Origin: Chloranthus sessilifolius
Taxonomy: Eukaryota; Streptophyta; Magnoliopsida; Chloranthales; Chloranthaceae
Assembly (NCBI GenBank): GCA_021018995.1
Contig: CM037598.1
Coordinates: 50,731,185 to 50,795,184 of the forward strand
DNA: 64,000 nucleotides
Direction of reading: 5' to 3'
A program made the translations under genes and the position numbers. Every line of letters starts with the position of its first letter. Position 1 is the stretch's first letter. Below are positions 46,672 to 58,629 of this stretch, piece after piece. The notes below the pieces were generated by a model. The model did not search any database and had not been told where the DNA came from. It was given only the letters and a program-made list of their open reading frames with translations.

Positions 46672-47460
46672 TGCCTCTGTATGCTTTTTTAGAACACTTA
46701 GTAATTCCTCCTCCTGCTCACTAGTGAGAGAGGAAGAGATAATTACTGAAAGCTTGTTATTTTGCCCTAAAAAGGCATACTTTAATGTTTCTGGGAGCTA
46801 TTTTAGCTCCAGCTCAGGGGGACTTTCAATGGAAGGCAACAAAGGTGTCTTGGTGGTTTGAGGCAGGGGCAACAATTTAGGTTTTTAGCTAGAATGCTGC
46901 ACTAGGCCCACAGAAGACTCTATTTTGGTGTTGTCTTCTGTCATGAGAACTTGGGCCTCCTCCTCAACCATACTCCAAACACTTTCTAGATTCTCGGCAA
47001 CATTATCCCAATCCAACAAATTGGATAATTCTTCTTTCACAAGGCCATCTAGTACATCTATTGCACAGCAGTCCTCAATGTCTATCTGAGATTGCCTCGC
47101 AACATTGTACATATTTAATTGGGCCTTCATGTTCCCAAAGGTCACCTCCATCACCCCTGACCTGCATCGTATGACAGGAATTGGGGTTTTACTTTTGCAA
47201 GGGTCCATATCCAAAATAAAGAAATCAGCAGGATAGTAGAACTTGTCCACCCCCACCAAAACATCCTCCACGACACCCACAGGTCTCCTCTTAGACCTAT
47301 TAGCCAGCTGGAGTACAACTGATGTGGCTTTTAGTTTCCCCAAACCTAGCTCCTCATACACAGAATATGGGAGCAGGTTCACATTGGCCCCTAAGTCCAA
47401 GAGGGCTCTACTAATGGTATGGTTTCTAATTATGCAGGGGATACTAGGTACCCCTGGGTC
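46672..47460 (-). pseudogene. pol: E2 protease and linker
   Basis: ALLDLGANVNLLPYSVYEEL (about 47411-47350) is the Athila protease motif; GVVEDVLVGVDKFYYPADF and PVIRCRSGVMEV follow. Compared with E1 (VILGRPFLATANACV) the end is lost: a short deletion after PVI joins directly to the linker. The linker contains AIDVLDGLVKEELSNLLDW. Confidence 0.85.
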
Positions 47461-49029
47461 CTGTAATTTCTCAGGTGTTGCAATGGACAGAACTGACTCA
47501 ACATGCTCAACAGCAAAAACCTTTTTAGATAACTATACCCTTTTCTTTCTTTTCTATGTACAAAGGCCCCTCAAAAATTTAGAATAGGTAGGGACCTATT
47601 TTATAGCATCAAGCAAGGGCAAATTGATCTTGACCTGCTTGAAGGTCTCCATCATTTCCTCCATCTGAGCATTTCCCTTATCAAAAGAAGATGGGCCAGC
47701 ATGTGCATGAGGAAATGGCAGTTGTGGGACTGTTAGTGCCATAGCTGCATGCCTAACCACATCATGGTCAAATTTTTATCTTTTTCTTTTTTCTTCATTT
47801 ATTATTTACTGTTGGGGCTCAACATCAGCTCCTTTATTTTGCCCTTGCTGATCAACAATAGGGGATGACTTTTCTGGTTCTTCAAAACTCACATTTCTTT
47901 CATTTTCACTCTCTATGACCTCATCAGCTGCTCTGCCCACTGAATTTTCAACCACCCTGCCACTCCATAGGGTAGTGATTGCATTAGCCTCATCATGAGT
48001 AGAAGATACTTCTCCAATCATGTACTGCCCTTTTGGATTGGCGAAGGGTTGACTACGCAATTTCCCCTCCTCTCTCATGCTCAAAGCATTATAGATTTGA
48101 CTCAGCTGGTCCTCTATTTTTTTAATGCCTTGCCCATGAGAATTCACAGTTTGGACTAAGTTCTCGAAATTCTGCATAGATGCCAACATTTGCTCTTCAA
48201 AGGAAAAGGATCTGGGTTGTTGTGGGGGCAGGACCAACTAATTGGGTTGTGGGGGCAGGACCAACTAATTGGGTTGTGGGGCTGGCAACTAAAAATTCTG
48301 CCTTGGTGGATAACCTGGGTTAAATTGGTGATGAGGTCTATATGGAGTTGCCAACTGCTGCTACTGCGGCTGAGGGTATATATCTTGTCTCCACCTCAAA
48401 TTTGGGTGGTTTCTCCATGTGTACCCAGTAGGTTACTACCCATATACTTGGGTAGCATTGGCATGCTCCATAACTAAATCAGGTAATTGGTTGGCTGATG
48501 GACAATCTTGGAGTGAATGTATGGGAGATTGGCATATCAAACATGCCTCTTCCACTTGTGCAACCATCCTAGGCTGCATCTGATTCATTAATTTGTCAAA
48601 CTTTAAACTCAAATTTTCTACCTTCCTTTTCAAATCACACCATAACTTCATACATTCTACCTCTAGGAGTGGACTCTTTAACCAATTTAGCTGGGGTCTG
48701 GCTGTCATTGTGAGACAGTGACTCCTGCTGTATAAAATTTTCTCCTATGATGTCAAACAACTCCAAAGCCTCATCAGCTGTCATGTGGAGGTAACTACCA
48801 CCACATGAGGCATCCACAATATCCCTACTTTTGGGATAAATTCCTTGGTAAAATACTTGCACAAGTTGCCACTATGGAATTTGATGGTGGGGACATTATT
48901 ATAGCATCTCTTGAAACCTCTCCCATGCCTCATAAAAATCTTTAGTTGAGGATTGAGTAAATGACAATATGTTTGTCATTATCTGGCTGGTTTTATTTAT
49001 GGGAAAAAATTTAGCCAGAAATTAGCTTT
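47461..49029 (-). pseudogene. gag: E2 gag, C-terminal part
   Basis: Continues gag left of E3: FLAKFFP-type residues at the junction, YLHMTADEALELFDIIGENF, a CCHC knuckle (CLICQSPIHSLQDC, about 48560-48519) and a Gln/Pro-rich tract with a 27-bp tandem duplication (48223-48276). The linker towards protease is broken near 47800. The region matches E1 gag throughout. Confidence 0.87.
48223..48276 (-). repeat. 27-bp tandem duplication in E2 gag
   Basis: GGGCAGGACCAACTAATTGG and the flanking GGTTGTGG occur twice in direct tandem, an in-frame repeat of nine residues. E1 has one copy. Confidence 0.8.
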
Positions 49030-49459
49030 GGAGGTGCTGAGCACTGAAATATACCACTTTCTACCCCTTAACCTGACCTATGATGGACCTTTGAGCATGT
49101 TAATAATATCTTTTAAGTGTGATTTTACAAATAACAACAAAATAAGAGCTTAATGTTGCAATCCATGATTTTGAAGCTAAGAAGAAGGAATTTTGTGTTT
49201 AGCAGTGGAGCTGATGGATTTATTGAAAAGGCACCATGGTGGTTCACACCATTGGGGCTTTTTAGCACGCTTTGGGGGCCTTGAAGACCGGGTGAGAGAG
49301 ATCGGTGAAGCCCAAAGGTTAACACGGTGCTATGCAGTAATACAACATTTTGTGTTTGTAGCAAGGCAACACCTTGGATGGAAGACAGCAGCAAATCAGC
49401 ACCTCAAGGCATTCTATGCGAATAGCTGCAAAGCAATTCAAGTGGCATATTATAGCTAC

Positions 49460-50000
49460 AACATTAATGCACTCGAGTACTTTAAGTGTTGAAGATCATC
49501 CACTCGAGTTGATGATGGAAGCCCATGAGCAGCACAGCTACAAACTTGAAGAATTCGAGCAGTTTAGAGGGTCGGTGTAGCCACTCGAGGTGTTTAAATG
49601 CAGCTTAAAATGAACTACACGAGCTATTCTTTGTTGGAACTATAGCACGTGAGTGGTTATATAGCTGAAAGCAACCCCACGAGTGAATTGTAGAGTTGTT
49701 ATGCGCTGAAAATAGACTCCACGAGGGGTTGTTTTGAACTCCACGAGCTGTTATGTGATAAAATTGAACCTGCCGTAACCTATTGAATGGTTGTTTAAAC
49801 CTGCCGTAACCTATCAAATGGTTGTTTGAACCCGTCGAGAACCTGTCGAGAGGTTGTGGTGCTGAAAATGAACCTGTCGAGCTCCTATTATAACCTGTCA
49901 AAAACATGTCGAATGTATTCCTGAAGGCCATTTAACCTGTTGAACAGTTGCCTGAACCTGTCGAGATTGAAGTTCTGAAGCTCCAACCTATCGAGGCACA
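49460..50000 (+). repeat. Mosaic CTCGAG / CCACGAG / CCTGTCGAG array in E3 U3
   Basis: Three motif zones in order: CACTCGAG near 49471, 49500 and 49581; CCACGAG near 49677, 49719 and 49742; then AACCTGTCGAG or decayed forms near 49810-49990. The core CGAG is common to all. Confidence 0.8.
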
Positions 50001-50288
50001 GGTTCCAGCCATCTATTTCACACTTTAGGGACATTTTGGGGATTCCAATGCTTCTAGGGCACACATCTCAGGGATTTATTTTAGGTTCCATTAACAAATA
50101 TCAGTGGCCGACAGGGGCATTTTTAAGAGTTGCAAGAACACATCAGCTGGGCACAAATTTTTGTACATGGGACAGCAGTCCAGATGTGATTTTCCTTGGC
50201 CAAAATGAAGACACCTCAGCTGTGCATAACAGAACTGAGTCCTCTACTCTCTGATTGGCTGCAACTCAAGGAACATGGATCGATGCAT

Positions 50289-50300
50289 ACATATAAATAC
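50289..50300 (+). promoter_or_regulatory. TATA box, E3 5' LTR
   Basis: ACATATAAATAC, about 290 bp after the palindrome array; absent from E3's 3' LTR. Confidence 0.75.
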
Positions 50301-51615
50301 CCATCTATTCTACTGTAATTTCTCAGCAAGGAAAGTAGGAACAAAGGAATAGCCTAAGCTCTCCTTAGCTCATTTAGGTTTAGTTTTAGGTTTTATTTTT
50401 CCCTTTTCTCTTCCCCCTTCTCTCTCTAATCCAGCCTGTTGGATTAGATCTAGGTAGCAGCTCAGATATGTTTTCTAATTATAAATAAGTCTGTAAATTT
50501 ATTGTGAAGAGCTTCGAATCATGCACAGACTATTTGGTCAATGAACTACTATTTTAAAGTCCCATTAGATCTATAATTTTTCAATTCAATTGCTTTATAT
50601 TTTTGTAGATCTGATGCACCTATGGTTGCCTGAGCTTGTAGCCTTGCAACCATAGTGCTTGCAATAATTTTCATGTTCTAATCTTCATCCTCACTGGTAG
50701 AATAAATCTCTAGGATGATCTGTGACCATTCAAGTGGATAGATCATACCCTTAGGACAAATCCAGAACTAAAGATGAACTTGGATCCTTCTTCTTTGCAC
50801 TTATGCTTATAGCCAAGTGAAATATTATAGCAGATCCGACTCTTGCTCTGATTTCCATATCTATTTTCAGTGAAGAGATCTGGAATTATGTAGAGATTGC
50901 AGCCTTGTGAGCTAGGGCATTGTAGCTGTTTGAAGCAATGCCAAGTTGAGTTTAAATCCCTAAATAATCTATGATTTCTAGTGGTTCTCACATGATCTAC
51001 ATAGATTATTTGATCCTATGGTTGTAAGTGCCTATAGCCTTACAAGCATAGTGGCTGCAATGGTTTTTACGTTTCAATTTGAACCTTGGGATTGGATGAT
51101 GTATATAGGATGATCTGTGACCATTTAAGTGAACGGCCCATACCCTTAAGATCAGTTCAAGCCTTTGGTTTGATTTGAATTCTCCTACCTTGCACTTGAG
51201 CTTGTAGCCAAGTGAAGGATAGCTGCAAATTTATATGTCTTGATCTAATTCGTAATGAGAACCAGTCCCTAGCTGCCTATTTCTCACCATTTTTACATTT
51301 TATTTCACCATCCATCTTCTTCAATCTTTTAGATTTAGTTTTATATTTTAGTTTTATAAATTAGATCTAGTGATACCCGAAAAGCTCTCTTTCTTCTTAG
51401 AATTGCCAGATCTGGAGGTCTACTATACACCTTCTTGGTTTAGATCACTACTCCCTATGGGACAAACTCTTATTTAAAACTTGCTACAAAGGGCCCTGTA
51501 TCTTACAGGCCTAGGATATTTTAGATGTGCTTAATCCACCCTCTGTTTTACTTTAATTTTATTTTCTTTCTTTTATTTCATAATAATCAGCACACTAAAA
51601 TCCCCTAATAAGTTG

Positions 51616-51634
51616 TTGGCGCTGCTGCTGGGGA
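51616..51634 (+). other. Primer binding site, E3 (tRNA-Asp type)
   Basis: TTGGCGCTGCTGCTGGGGA; two changes from TTGGCGCCGTTGCCGGGGA. Confidence 0.9.
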
Positions 51635-54600
51635 GTTTTGATTTAGATAGTAGATCTGAGTTTTTCATTTTTGTAGATCTGATTTTTATTTTGTAGATCC
51701 GAGTTTTATTTTGTAGTTTTGTTGTTGTTTTTGCTTTAAACCTGCACTTTGCATTCCAAGTGCTTGATTAAATTTATGTTGTAGTTTTTATATAGAAAAC
51801 CTGTTTTACTGCAACAGTATTTCTGATTTCTCCGAGTTTTATGTCTTCTAGATGTTTGATTAAATGCTACTGTCACTTCTTGCATTTTTGCAGAAATAAG
51901 GCAGTAGCTTGAGTTTTTTTTCTTTTTATTTCTGTCAATATGTTTGAATAAGGTGCTGCTACAATTTTTAGAATTTTGTAGATCTGGAGCAGCTGCCAAA
52001 CGAGGAGCAAATGGATTGCAGGAGGAGCAGATCTACTTGAGTTTTCATCCCCTTCTCCTTTGCATTCATTTTCTATTTTTAAATTCTTTTGAACAGTTGT
52101 TTTGATGTGTTTGTTGTCTTTTTTATTTTTGTATATAACTCAATAAAACTAAATAAAAAATAGAAGAAAATGAAAAAATAAATTAAAATTTCTTATTATT
52201 TTTCAGCAGTAGTAAATAAGGGCTCTTGTTGAGCCCGGGCTGATCCAAAACAAATAAAAAAAATAGAAAATTATAAAAACATAAAAATATCTTCAGATGG
52301 GCTATTTTTCTTTGTTTTTATTCATTTTTCCCATCTGGACCTGCTGAGATCATGGGTTTTCCTCTTGAGGAATCATGGAGGTTAATGAGCAATAGATCAT
52401 ATGTTATCCTGCTAATTTAATGGAGCTATTGATTTTATTTTCCTACAAGTTTTCTTCACCATTAAATGGATCTCAGCTGTATGAATCATGTTTTTAATGT
52501 GTGGTCCCATGCTTCATTATTTAGAATTTCTTTTTGATTCATACACATCATGAACGCAGAGGTCAGTCTTATGATTCTTTCTTTTCACTGTATGTTATTC
52601 CTGCTGATCATTTTTAAAATCACTTAAATTCATAAGTAGCTGATTGGCTCAAGCTTTTGGGATTTCTTCGGGCTTAGGGGATTTATGATTTGGTCTTAAG
52701 AGTTTTTTTCTGTTTTAGGAATTTTAGTTTAAAAAATCTGTTTTTAGATTGTTAATTTTTCTAAGGTCTTAATTTTACTGATTTTCTATATTTTTGTATG
52801 ATTATATTCAGCTTCTAACTTTGTTTTTCCTATTTTTTTTTATCTATAATTCTGTTTTTATATCTACATTTTTCTATTTTTGTAGCCCGATATTCACTTT
52901 CCTTACTGTGGTTTTACTATTTTTCTATTGTTAGAATTAGTTTCCTTTCATTTGCATAGCAGTCATTTTATTTGTTCTATTCATATATTCAGTTTTTAGC
53001 TTTTATTTTATAACAATTCTAGCCTTGTTTAGCTATTTTTTTTCGGTTTTACCAGTAATTTTCTGCACTTGTATATCATTTTTTCCATTTTCATGCTCAT
53101 ATATTCAGTTTTATTTTTTTTTTCTGTTGCACATAGCTGCAATTTTTCTACTTAGTTTTTCTTTCTTCTTCTACCCTATTGCCCCTCGTTTCTCATTGTG
53201 TAGAACATTGAGGAAAATGTTCATCTTAGGTTTGGGGGTATGGCAGGTGTGCCAATTAAATGAGTCAATGCTAGTGCAACCATGTTGAAAAAGTTTTGAA
53301 AAGAAAGTGATTTCCCACCTGATTTTTGGAAAAAGAGGAAATTAAACACTTTTTGAAACTGAAATGAGCTGTAGTTTTAACATTTTTCATGAAGCAAATG
53401 TCAAGAATTTCCAAAAATTGATGTTTGGTGAACCTAAAATGAGAGAAAACTGTAAGGATACACCCCAGAAAATTTGATGGAAGGCCATACCCAGTGAGAT
53501 TTGAGCCTGAATAATTTTCTTTGAAGAGTGTCTTGGCAATTTTTCTACTCTGCTCACTAGAAGCTAGGAAAATCCAAGTTAAAACAGCTTGATAGCATTC
53601 ATGACATTGAGGACATGAAGTAAGGCCATCCCTTGGACAGTTTGAGCTTAAAATGTCCCACCTTTGAACTGCCCTTGACACACACCTTTTGAGCCTTAAA
53701 AATCCTAGTTTTTCTTTGCTAAAAAATCAGAGATTTGAAGCCAAAACCCCTTGACTATTTCAGTTCACCCTCGATCTGATAAATTAGGAAAAAGGAGGAG
53801 AAGAGAGGTTAGAGGAGCAAAGTTTAAAATTTGGTTGAAAGAGAAGGAAGCACATTTGGTGGTATTGTGGCATTCCAGCCCATAAAAAGAAAAATGGAGA
53901 AAAATACAAAAAGAAAAACATACAAAAAGAAAAGGAAAAACAGAAAATCAAAGGAAAAGAATGAGAAAGAGAAGTCATTTCATTGAAAGACTGGAAAGAG
54001 GATTAGAAACTGGCCACTTCAAATTGAAAAATTCAATAAGTAGATGGAATTATGCTGAAATGAAGAAGGTGTTGTCTAGATCACCTCCTTACCTTGTTGA
54101 TTTCTCAATTTTGAATCCCATTTTACTCGTTCATTCTTTATCAACTTCACCCATAAGCCATATTACAACCTAATAAAAAGTCCTTACTGACCTGAAATTA
54201 ATTGAGCTGTCATGTGGAGACAAGGATTTGTTTGATCTATGGTGAAAAGAATTAGAAAATTTCAAAAATTAGAGCAATGCCTATGCCCATGCTTGCAGTC
54301 CTATTTGAGGGATGTAACTGCTCTTGAGCTATGAGAAATGATGCACCCTTCTACTTTTACTGTGAGTGAACAACCCTGGTAATTGGGTCTGAAATCTAAT
54401 TTGTTTGGGGCATTATCAAAACAAAATTCTTAAATTAAAGGTGAGCTCTACATTAATTTTCAGGCACAATGCCTTGGCATGAACTGATTGATGATGAAGG
54501 AATTACAACAGAATTTCAGGTTTTAAACTAATGACTTTTTTACTGAAAATCCTCTAAAACTGAATCGACATGGTGTGGAATTTATTTTATTTCACTTAAA

Positions 54601-54829
54601 CTCTGTTTTAGCATGTTGCATGAGTATTAGCTTATTTTATTGGAGAAGATTGGGGGTACCTTCACTGAAAACCCTTAGGAGACTCCACTCCTCCACCTAG
54701 GGGTTTAAAAGGCTTGATGCATGTGCCAAATGCACCTGTGTTCCCTATGAAAGTGGCATTTAATTTCATAGGTTAGTTGTTTTAAATATTACTTTGCTCG
54801 AGGACTAGCAAAGGTTAGGTTTGAGGGTG
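51635..54829 (+). other. E3 internal region: noncoding, with two PPT-like motifs
   Basis: Strongly T-rich; no domain in any frame. An internal PPT-like motif AGGTTTGGGGG (53228-53238) is flanked by AACATTGAGGAAAATGTT (53204-53221) and TGGCAGGTGTGCCA (53241-53254). The conserved Athila tail (CTCCACTCCTCCACCTAGGG, near 54685) and terminal PPT (AGGTTTGAGGGTG, to 54829) follow. The 3' half matches the E1 and E2 3' regions in the opposite orientation. Confidence 0.8.
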
Positions 54830-56063
54830 TGTTGAGCACTGAAATATACCACTTTCTACCCCTTAACCTGACCTACGATGGACCTTTGAGTATGTTAATA
54901 ATGTCTTTTAAGTGTTTTTTTACATAAAACAATAAAATAAGAGCTTAATGCCAGATCATTGTAAGTTTTATTTGGTCAATTAAATGCTATTTTAAAGTCC
55001 CATTAGATCTATAATTTTTCAATTCAATTGCTTTAGATTTTTGCAGATCTGATGCACCTATGGTTGCCTAGGCTTGTAGCCTTGCAACCATCGTGCTTGC
55101 AGTAATTTTCATGTTCTAATCTTCATCCTCACTGCTGGAATAAATCTCTAGGATGATCTATGTCAATTCAAGTGGACAGATCATACCCTTAGGACAAATC
55201 CAGAAGTAAAGATGAACTTAGATCCTTCTTCTTTGCACTTGTGCTTGTAGCCAAGTGAAATATTGTAGCAGAACCAACTCTTGCTATGATTTCCATATCT
55301 ATTTTCTGTGAAGAGATCTGAAATTATGCAGAGATTGCATCCTTGTGAGCTAGGGCATTGCAGCTGTTTGAAGCAATGCCCAACCGAGTTTAAATACCCA
55401 AATAATCTGTGATTTCTAGTGGTTCTCACATGATCTACATAGATTATTTAATCCTATGGTTGTAAGTGCTTGTAACCTTACAAGCATAGTGGCTGCAATG
55501 GTTTTTACGTTTCAATTTGAACCTTGGGATTGGATGAAGTCTATAGGATGATTTGTGACCATTTAAGTGGGCAGTCCATACCCTTAATATCAGTTCAAGC
55601 CTTAAGTTTGATTTGAATTCTCCTACCTTGCACTTGAGCTTGTAGCCAAGTGAAGGACAGCTGCAAATTCATATGTCTCGATCTAATTTGTAATGAGAAC
55701 CAGTCCCGAGCTGCCTATTTCTCACCATTTTTACATTTTATTTCACCATCCATCTTCTTCAATCTTTTAGATTTAGTTTTATATTTCGGTTTGATAAATT
55801 AGATTTAGTGACACCCGAAAAGCTCTCTTTCTTTTTAGAATTTCTAGATCTATAGCCAGATCTGGAGGTCTACTATACACCTTCTAGGTTTAGATCACTA
55901 CTCCCTGTGGGACAAACTCTTACTTATTTAAAACTTGCTACAGAGGACCCTGTATCTTGCATGTCTAGGATATTTTAGATGTGCTAAATCCACCCTCTGT
56001 TTATTTTGATTTTATTTTCTTTCTTTTATTTCATAATAATCAGCACACTAAAATCCCCCAATA
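54830..56063 (+). repeat. E3 3' LTR, with a 1.34-kb internal deletion
   Basis: TGTTGAGCACTG to CCCCCAATA, 1234 bp. It matches the 5' LTR on both sides of a gap at about 54950, corresponding to 5' LTR about 49145-50525. The palindrome array and TATA box are gone. Stem-loops remain at 55153-55184 and 55548-55579. Confidence 0.9.
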
Positions 56064-56068
56064 GGTGG

Positions 56069-56520
56069 TCACTCCATGTCTGGATGCTATTGGCTGGGAG
56101 CTTAGAGAGCCAGGTGTTGGCTTTGTCCTTTAGGGAAAAGGGAAAAAGTCCCAGTTTGGTGGCTTCACGTCCCAGGCCAGCAATATTGAATGTGGTGCAA
56201 AGTGCCAAAAATTGGTCTATGTGCTTGTAAGGATCCTCCTTACTGAGCCCATGAAAAGATGGCAGCATGTTAATGGTGGAGGACTTGATTTCATAATTTC
56301 CCTCAACTGAAGGGAATTGTATGCAAAAGGGAGATGTGTAATCCCCAGGTGCATTGTATTCCTTCAGAGTTCTTTACCTCTCCGCCATAGCACTTGGCTC
56401 CGTTTCAACAGTAGGGCCTTGTGTGGTGTTTTTTGGTCTAAGGACCCTTTCAACCTCAGGATTTTGGAGGTTCTAACTTAGGGTTAAGGGACCTTCTTCC
56501 AAGCATACACCCACAAGATC
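56069..56520 (-). pseudogene. gag: E2 gag, N-terminal part
   Basis: On the minus strand, a block matching E1's gag start (CMLGR) near 56500 leads through frame-broken sequence to MLPSFHGLSKEDPYKHID, FPFSLKDKANTWL and NSIQTWSDH (56268-56069), where E3 cuts in. It continues at 49029. Confidence 0.85.
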
Positions 56521-56822
56521 AGCAGGTAAGGAAAATACTCATAGCACACAAAAAATGTTCAAACAAAAATTACAGCTAAACAGATTTTCAACTAAACTAA
56601 TGACAAGGAATTCAACACAAATGGACTAAGTTTTAGGATAAAAATGTGCAAACAGATCTAGCTAAACTCCAGTTGCAGCTCTAGCTTTTCCCTGCTGCTA
56701 TTGTCCAATTGTATAAAATTCCCCAAAAATTAGTAGTACTTTCTATTCTATTCAAGGTACAGCTACATAAAATTTTCTAGACTAAAATATAATACAACTC
56801 AGGTCTATTAAAAAGATCAATA
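56521..56822 (-). other. E2 5' leader
   Basis: Noncoding leader between PBS and gag, homologous to E1's leader. Confidence 0.6.
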
Positions 56823-56840
56823 TCCCCGACAGTGGAGCTA
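56823..56840 (-). other. Primer binding site, E2 (degraded tRNA-Asp type)
   Basis: Minus strand TAGCTCCACTGTCGGGGA; the GTCGGGGA end is kept, the rest is mutated. Confidence 0.75.
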
Positions 56841-56845
56841 AAAAC

Positions 56846-58629
56846 TATTTGGGATTGTACCTAGGTGTTTGTTGATGTTTATTAAAGTGATGAGATGGTA
56901 AAAATCAGAATACAAAGGTGGAGTGAAACGGCTATGAAAATAGCAACCTAAAATACACACAGCCTGCAAGATACAAGGCTATTGTAGCAAGTTTTAAGTA
57001 AGTAAGAGTTTGTCCCTCAAAAAAATTGATCTAGAACTCAAAATGGGCTATAATAGTAGGCCTCAAGAACTGATTACAAATCTGACAATCCTAAAGGAAG
57101 GGAGCAAGTACCACAACTACACTAAATTAACACTAAAAGGAGGGAAATAAAGTGCAATCCTATCCTAGAGAAAGGGCTATGAAAAAGGTGGTGATGGTGT
57201 GTGTGCCAAAAAGAAAGATAAAATGATGGAAAGTAGGCAATCAAGCTAAGTTTAATCCAGCTATGTAACTCAGATTTAGGGCTGTCTCGGCAGCAGTTCC
57301 TCAAATGGCTACAAGCACATCTATAAGGAAGAGGTATCTAACTCAACTCCTATGGATTGACCTGATCTCTTAATGCTATAACCTGTCCACTTTAATGGTC
57401 ACTAGCTATCCAATAGAGAGGATCAAACCACATAAATTAAATCAGAAAACCAATTTGATCCAAAGGAGTAGACTAATCTTAAGGTTATAACCTGCCCACT
57501 TTAATGGTCACAGATTATCCAATAGATGTCCTCCACCCAATGGCCCAAATTAGATCATTAATATCATTTCAGACACCATGTTTTCCAGGCTACAAGCTTA
57601 AGCATCCATTGGAGCAAATAGTTCTTGAAAAACTAGTGAAGACCACAGTTGCTCAAGGGCTATTTGGGGACTTAAATGCAGCCAGTTATTACTATAAAGG
57701 CTTACAATGACTCAGCTCACAAGTCTGCAACCACTACAGAGATATTAGATCTAGATCTGATATTGGTCAAGTAAAATAGAGGGGAGCTTGTTCTTGCAAC
57801 AACCTCTCACCAGGCTACAAGCTCAAGTGCAGAGGAGAAGAATTCTTCTCAGATCTGTGGCTTGGAATCATCCTAGGGCTATGTCTATCCACTTAAATGG
57901 TCACAGGCTATCCATAGAGGTTATCCACACCACAAATGATTGAGATGGAACATATAAATTGTTGTTGCCACCATGATCCCAGGACAACAAGCTCAAGCTT
58001 CCATGGGCCTTTCAATCAACTCAAATCCTAAATGCTTGCTTAGCTTGAATAAAACTATGGGCAAATAGAAAAATAACAGATTGAATGAACAATTAAAGTA
58101 CAAATCTCATTGATCAAAACATACTTACAATGAGATTTCTCAAGGCAACAACCTTGTGCACAACAGCTCTTCACAAAATCCCAAAGATTACATGACCCAT
58201 TATAAAAACTAAATAAAACTAAATCTAATTGCTTACAGAGGGTATAGCCAGCAAGTGCTGGGCTAAGAGAGAAGAAAAATTGGGAAAAGAGGTGATCAAA
58301 TCCTAACCCTAGTCTGCTCAAGCTCAGCATAGACAGTGGTTGAAGGAGATAATAATTCTAAGTTACATCTACAGCTTAACTACTTAGTCCTAATGCCTTA
58401 GCCAATAGAAGATTAACCCTAATTTCCTACGGCAGATGTGGCACTGTTGCAACCCTTGGATGCCTTGAGATGTGTGCCTCTAGATCAGGGCCTCAGGATG
58501 TGTGCCCTAGACCTTGGAAAATTCCCAAAAGGTCCGTGAGTTAAGACTAAGAAGTGGAGAGCCCAAGCTTCACAGGGCTGTCTTTTGCTTTTTAGTTCAT
58601 TCACGCAGCTGCATCGTGCTTTGCGAGGT
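56846..58629 (-). repeat. E2 5' LTR, truncated
   Basis: Matches 18219 onward: the end TATTTGGGATTG (TG changed to TA), stem-loops at 57378-57409, 57487-57518 and 57881-57911, telo-box at 58297-58312. It stops just inside the CGCGAG array (GCGAGGTAA, about 58620) and joins Ogre-like gag sequence, so the U3 and the outer end are missing. Confidence 0.88.

Larger units (their letters stand above)
49035..51610 (+). repeat. E3 5' LTR
   Basis: 2576 bp from TGCTGAGCACTG to CCCCTAATA. U3 carries a mixed palindrome array (about 49460-50000), the TATA box is at 50289-50300, and two stem-loops are at 50715-50746 and 51110-51141. No coding capacity seen; small ORFs are not supported. Confidence 0.9.
49035..56063 (+). 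mobile_element. E3: non-autonomous Athila derivative inside E2 gag
   Basis: Two related LTRs (49035-51610 and 54830-56063), tRNA-Asp-type PBS, TTTGAGGG PPT, and 3.2 kb of internal sequence with no gag, protease, RT or integrase. The flanks GGAGG (49030-49034) and GGTGG (56064-56068) are a 5-bp target duplication with one change; E1's intact gag confirms the join. Its internal ends resemble E1/E2, so it would have depended on their proteins. It fits the LARD class. Confidence 0.9.
18219..58629 (-). mobile_element. E2: Athila-like retrotransposon split by two insertions
   Basis: Minus strand. The 5' LTR is at right (56846-58629, truncated), then PBS, gag (interrupted by E3), protease, RT/RNase H, integrase, internal CGCGAG array, aORF, long 3' region, PPT and 3' LTR (18219-20325 plus 37050-37702, interrupted by E1). 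Removing E1 and E3 leaves about 16.7 kb. Athila assignment: tRNA-Asp-type PBS, TTTGGGG-type PPT, gag with LPSFHGLSKEDPY and pol motifs. TSD cannot be tested because the 5' LTR is cut. Confidence 0.88.

Noticed and set aside
52000..53290. Possible ORFs in E3's T-rich internal region (for example 53025-53288)
   Set aside because: Phe/Leu/Ser-rich translation of poly-T tracts; no conserved match with E1 or E2.
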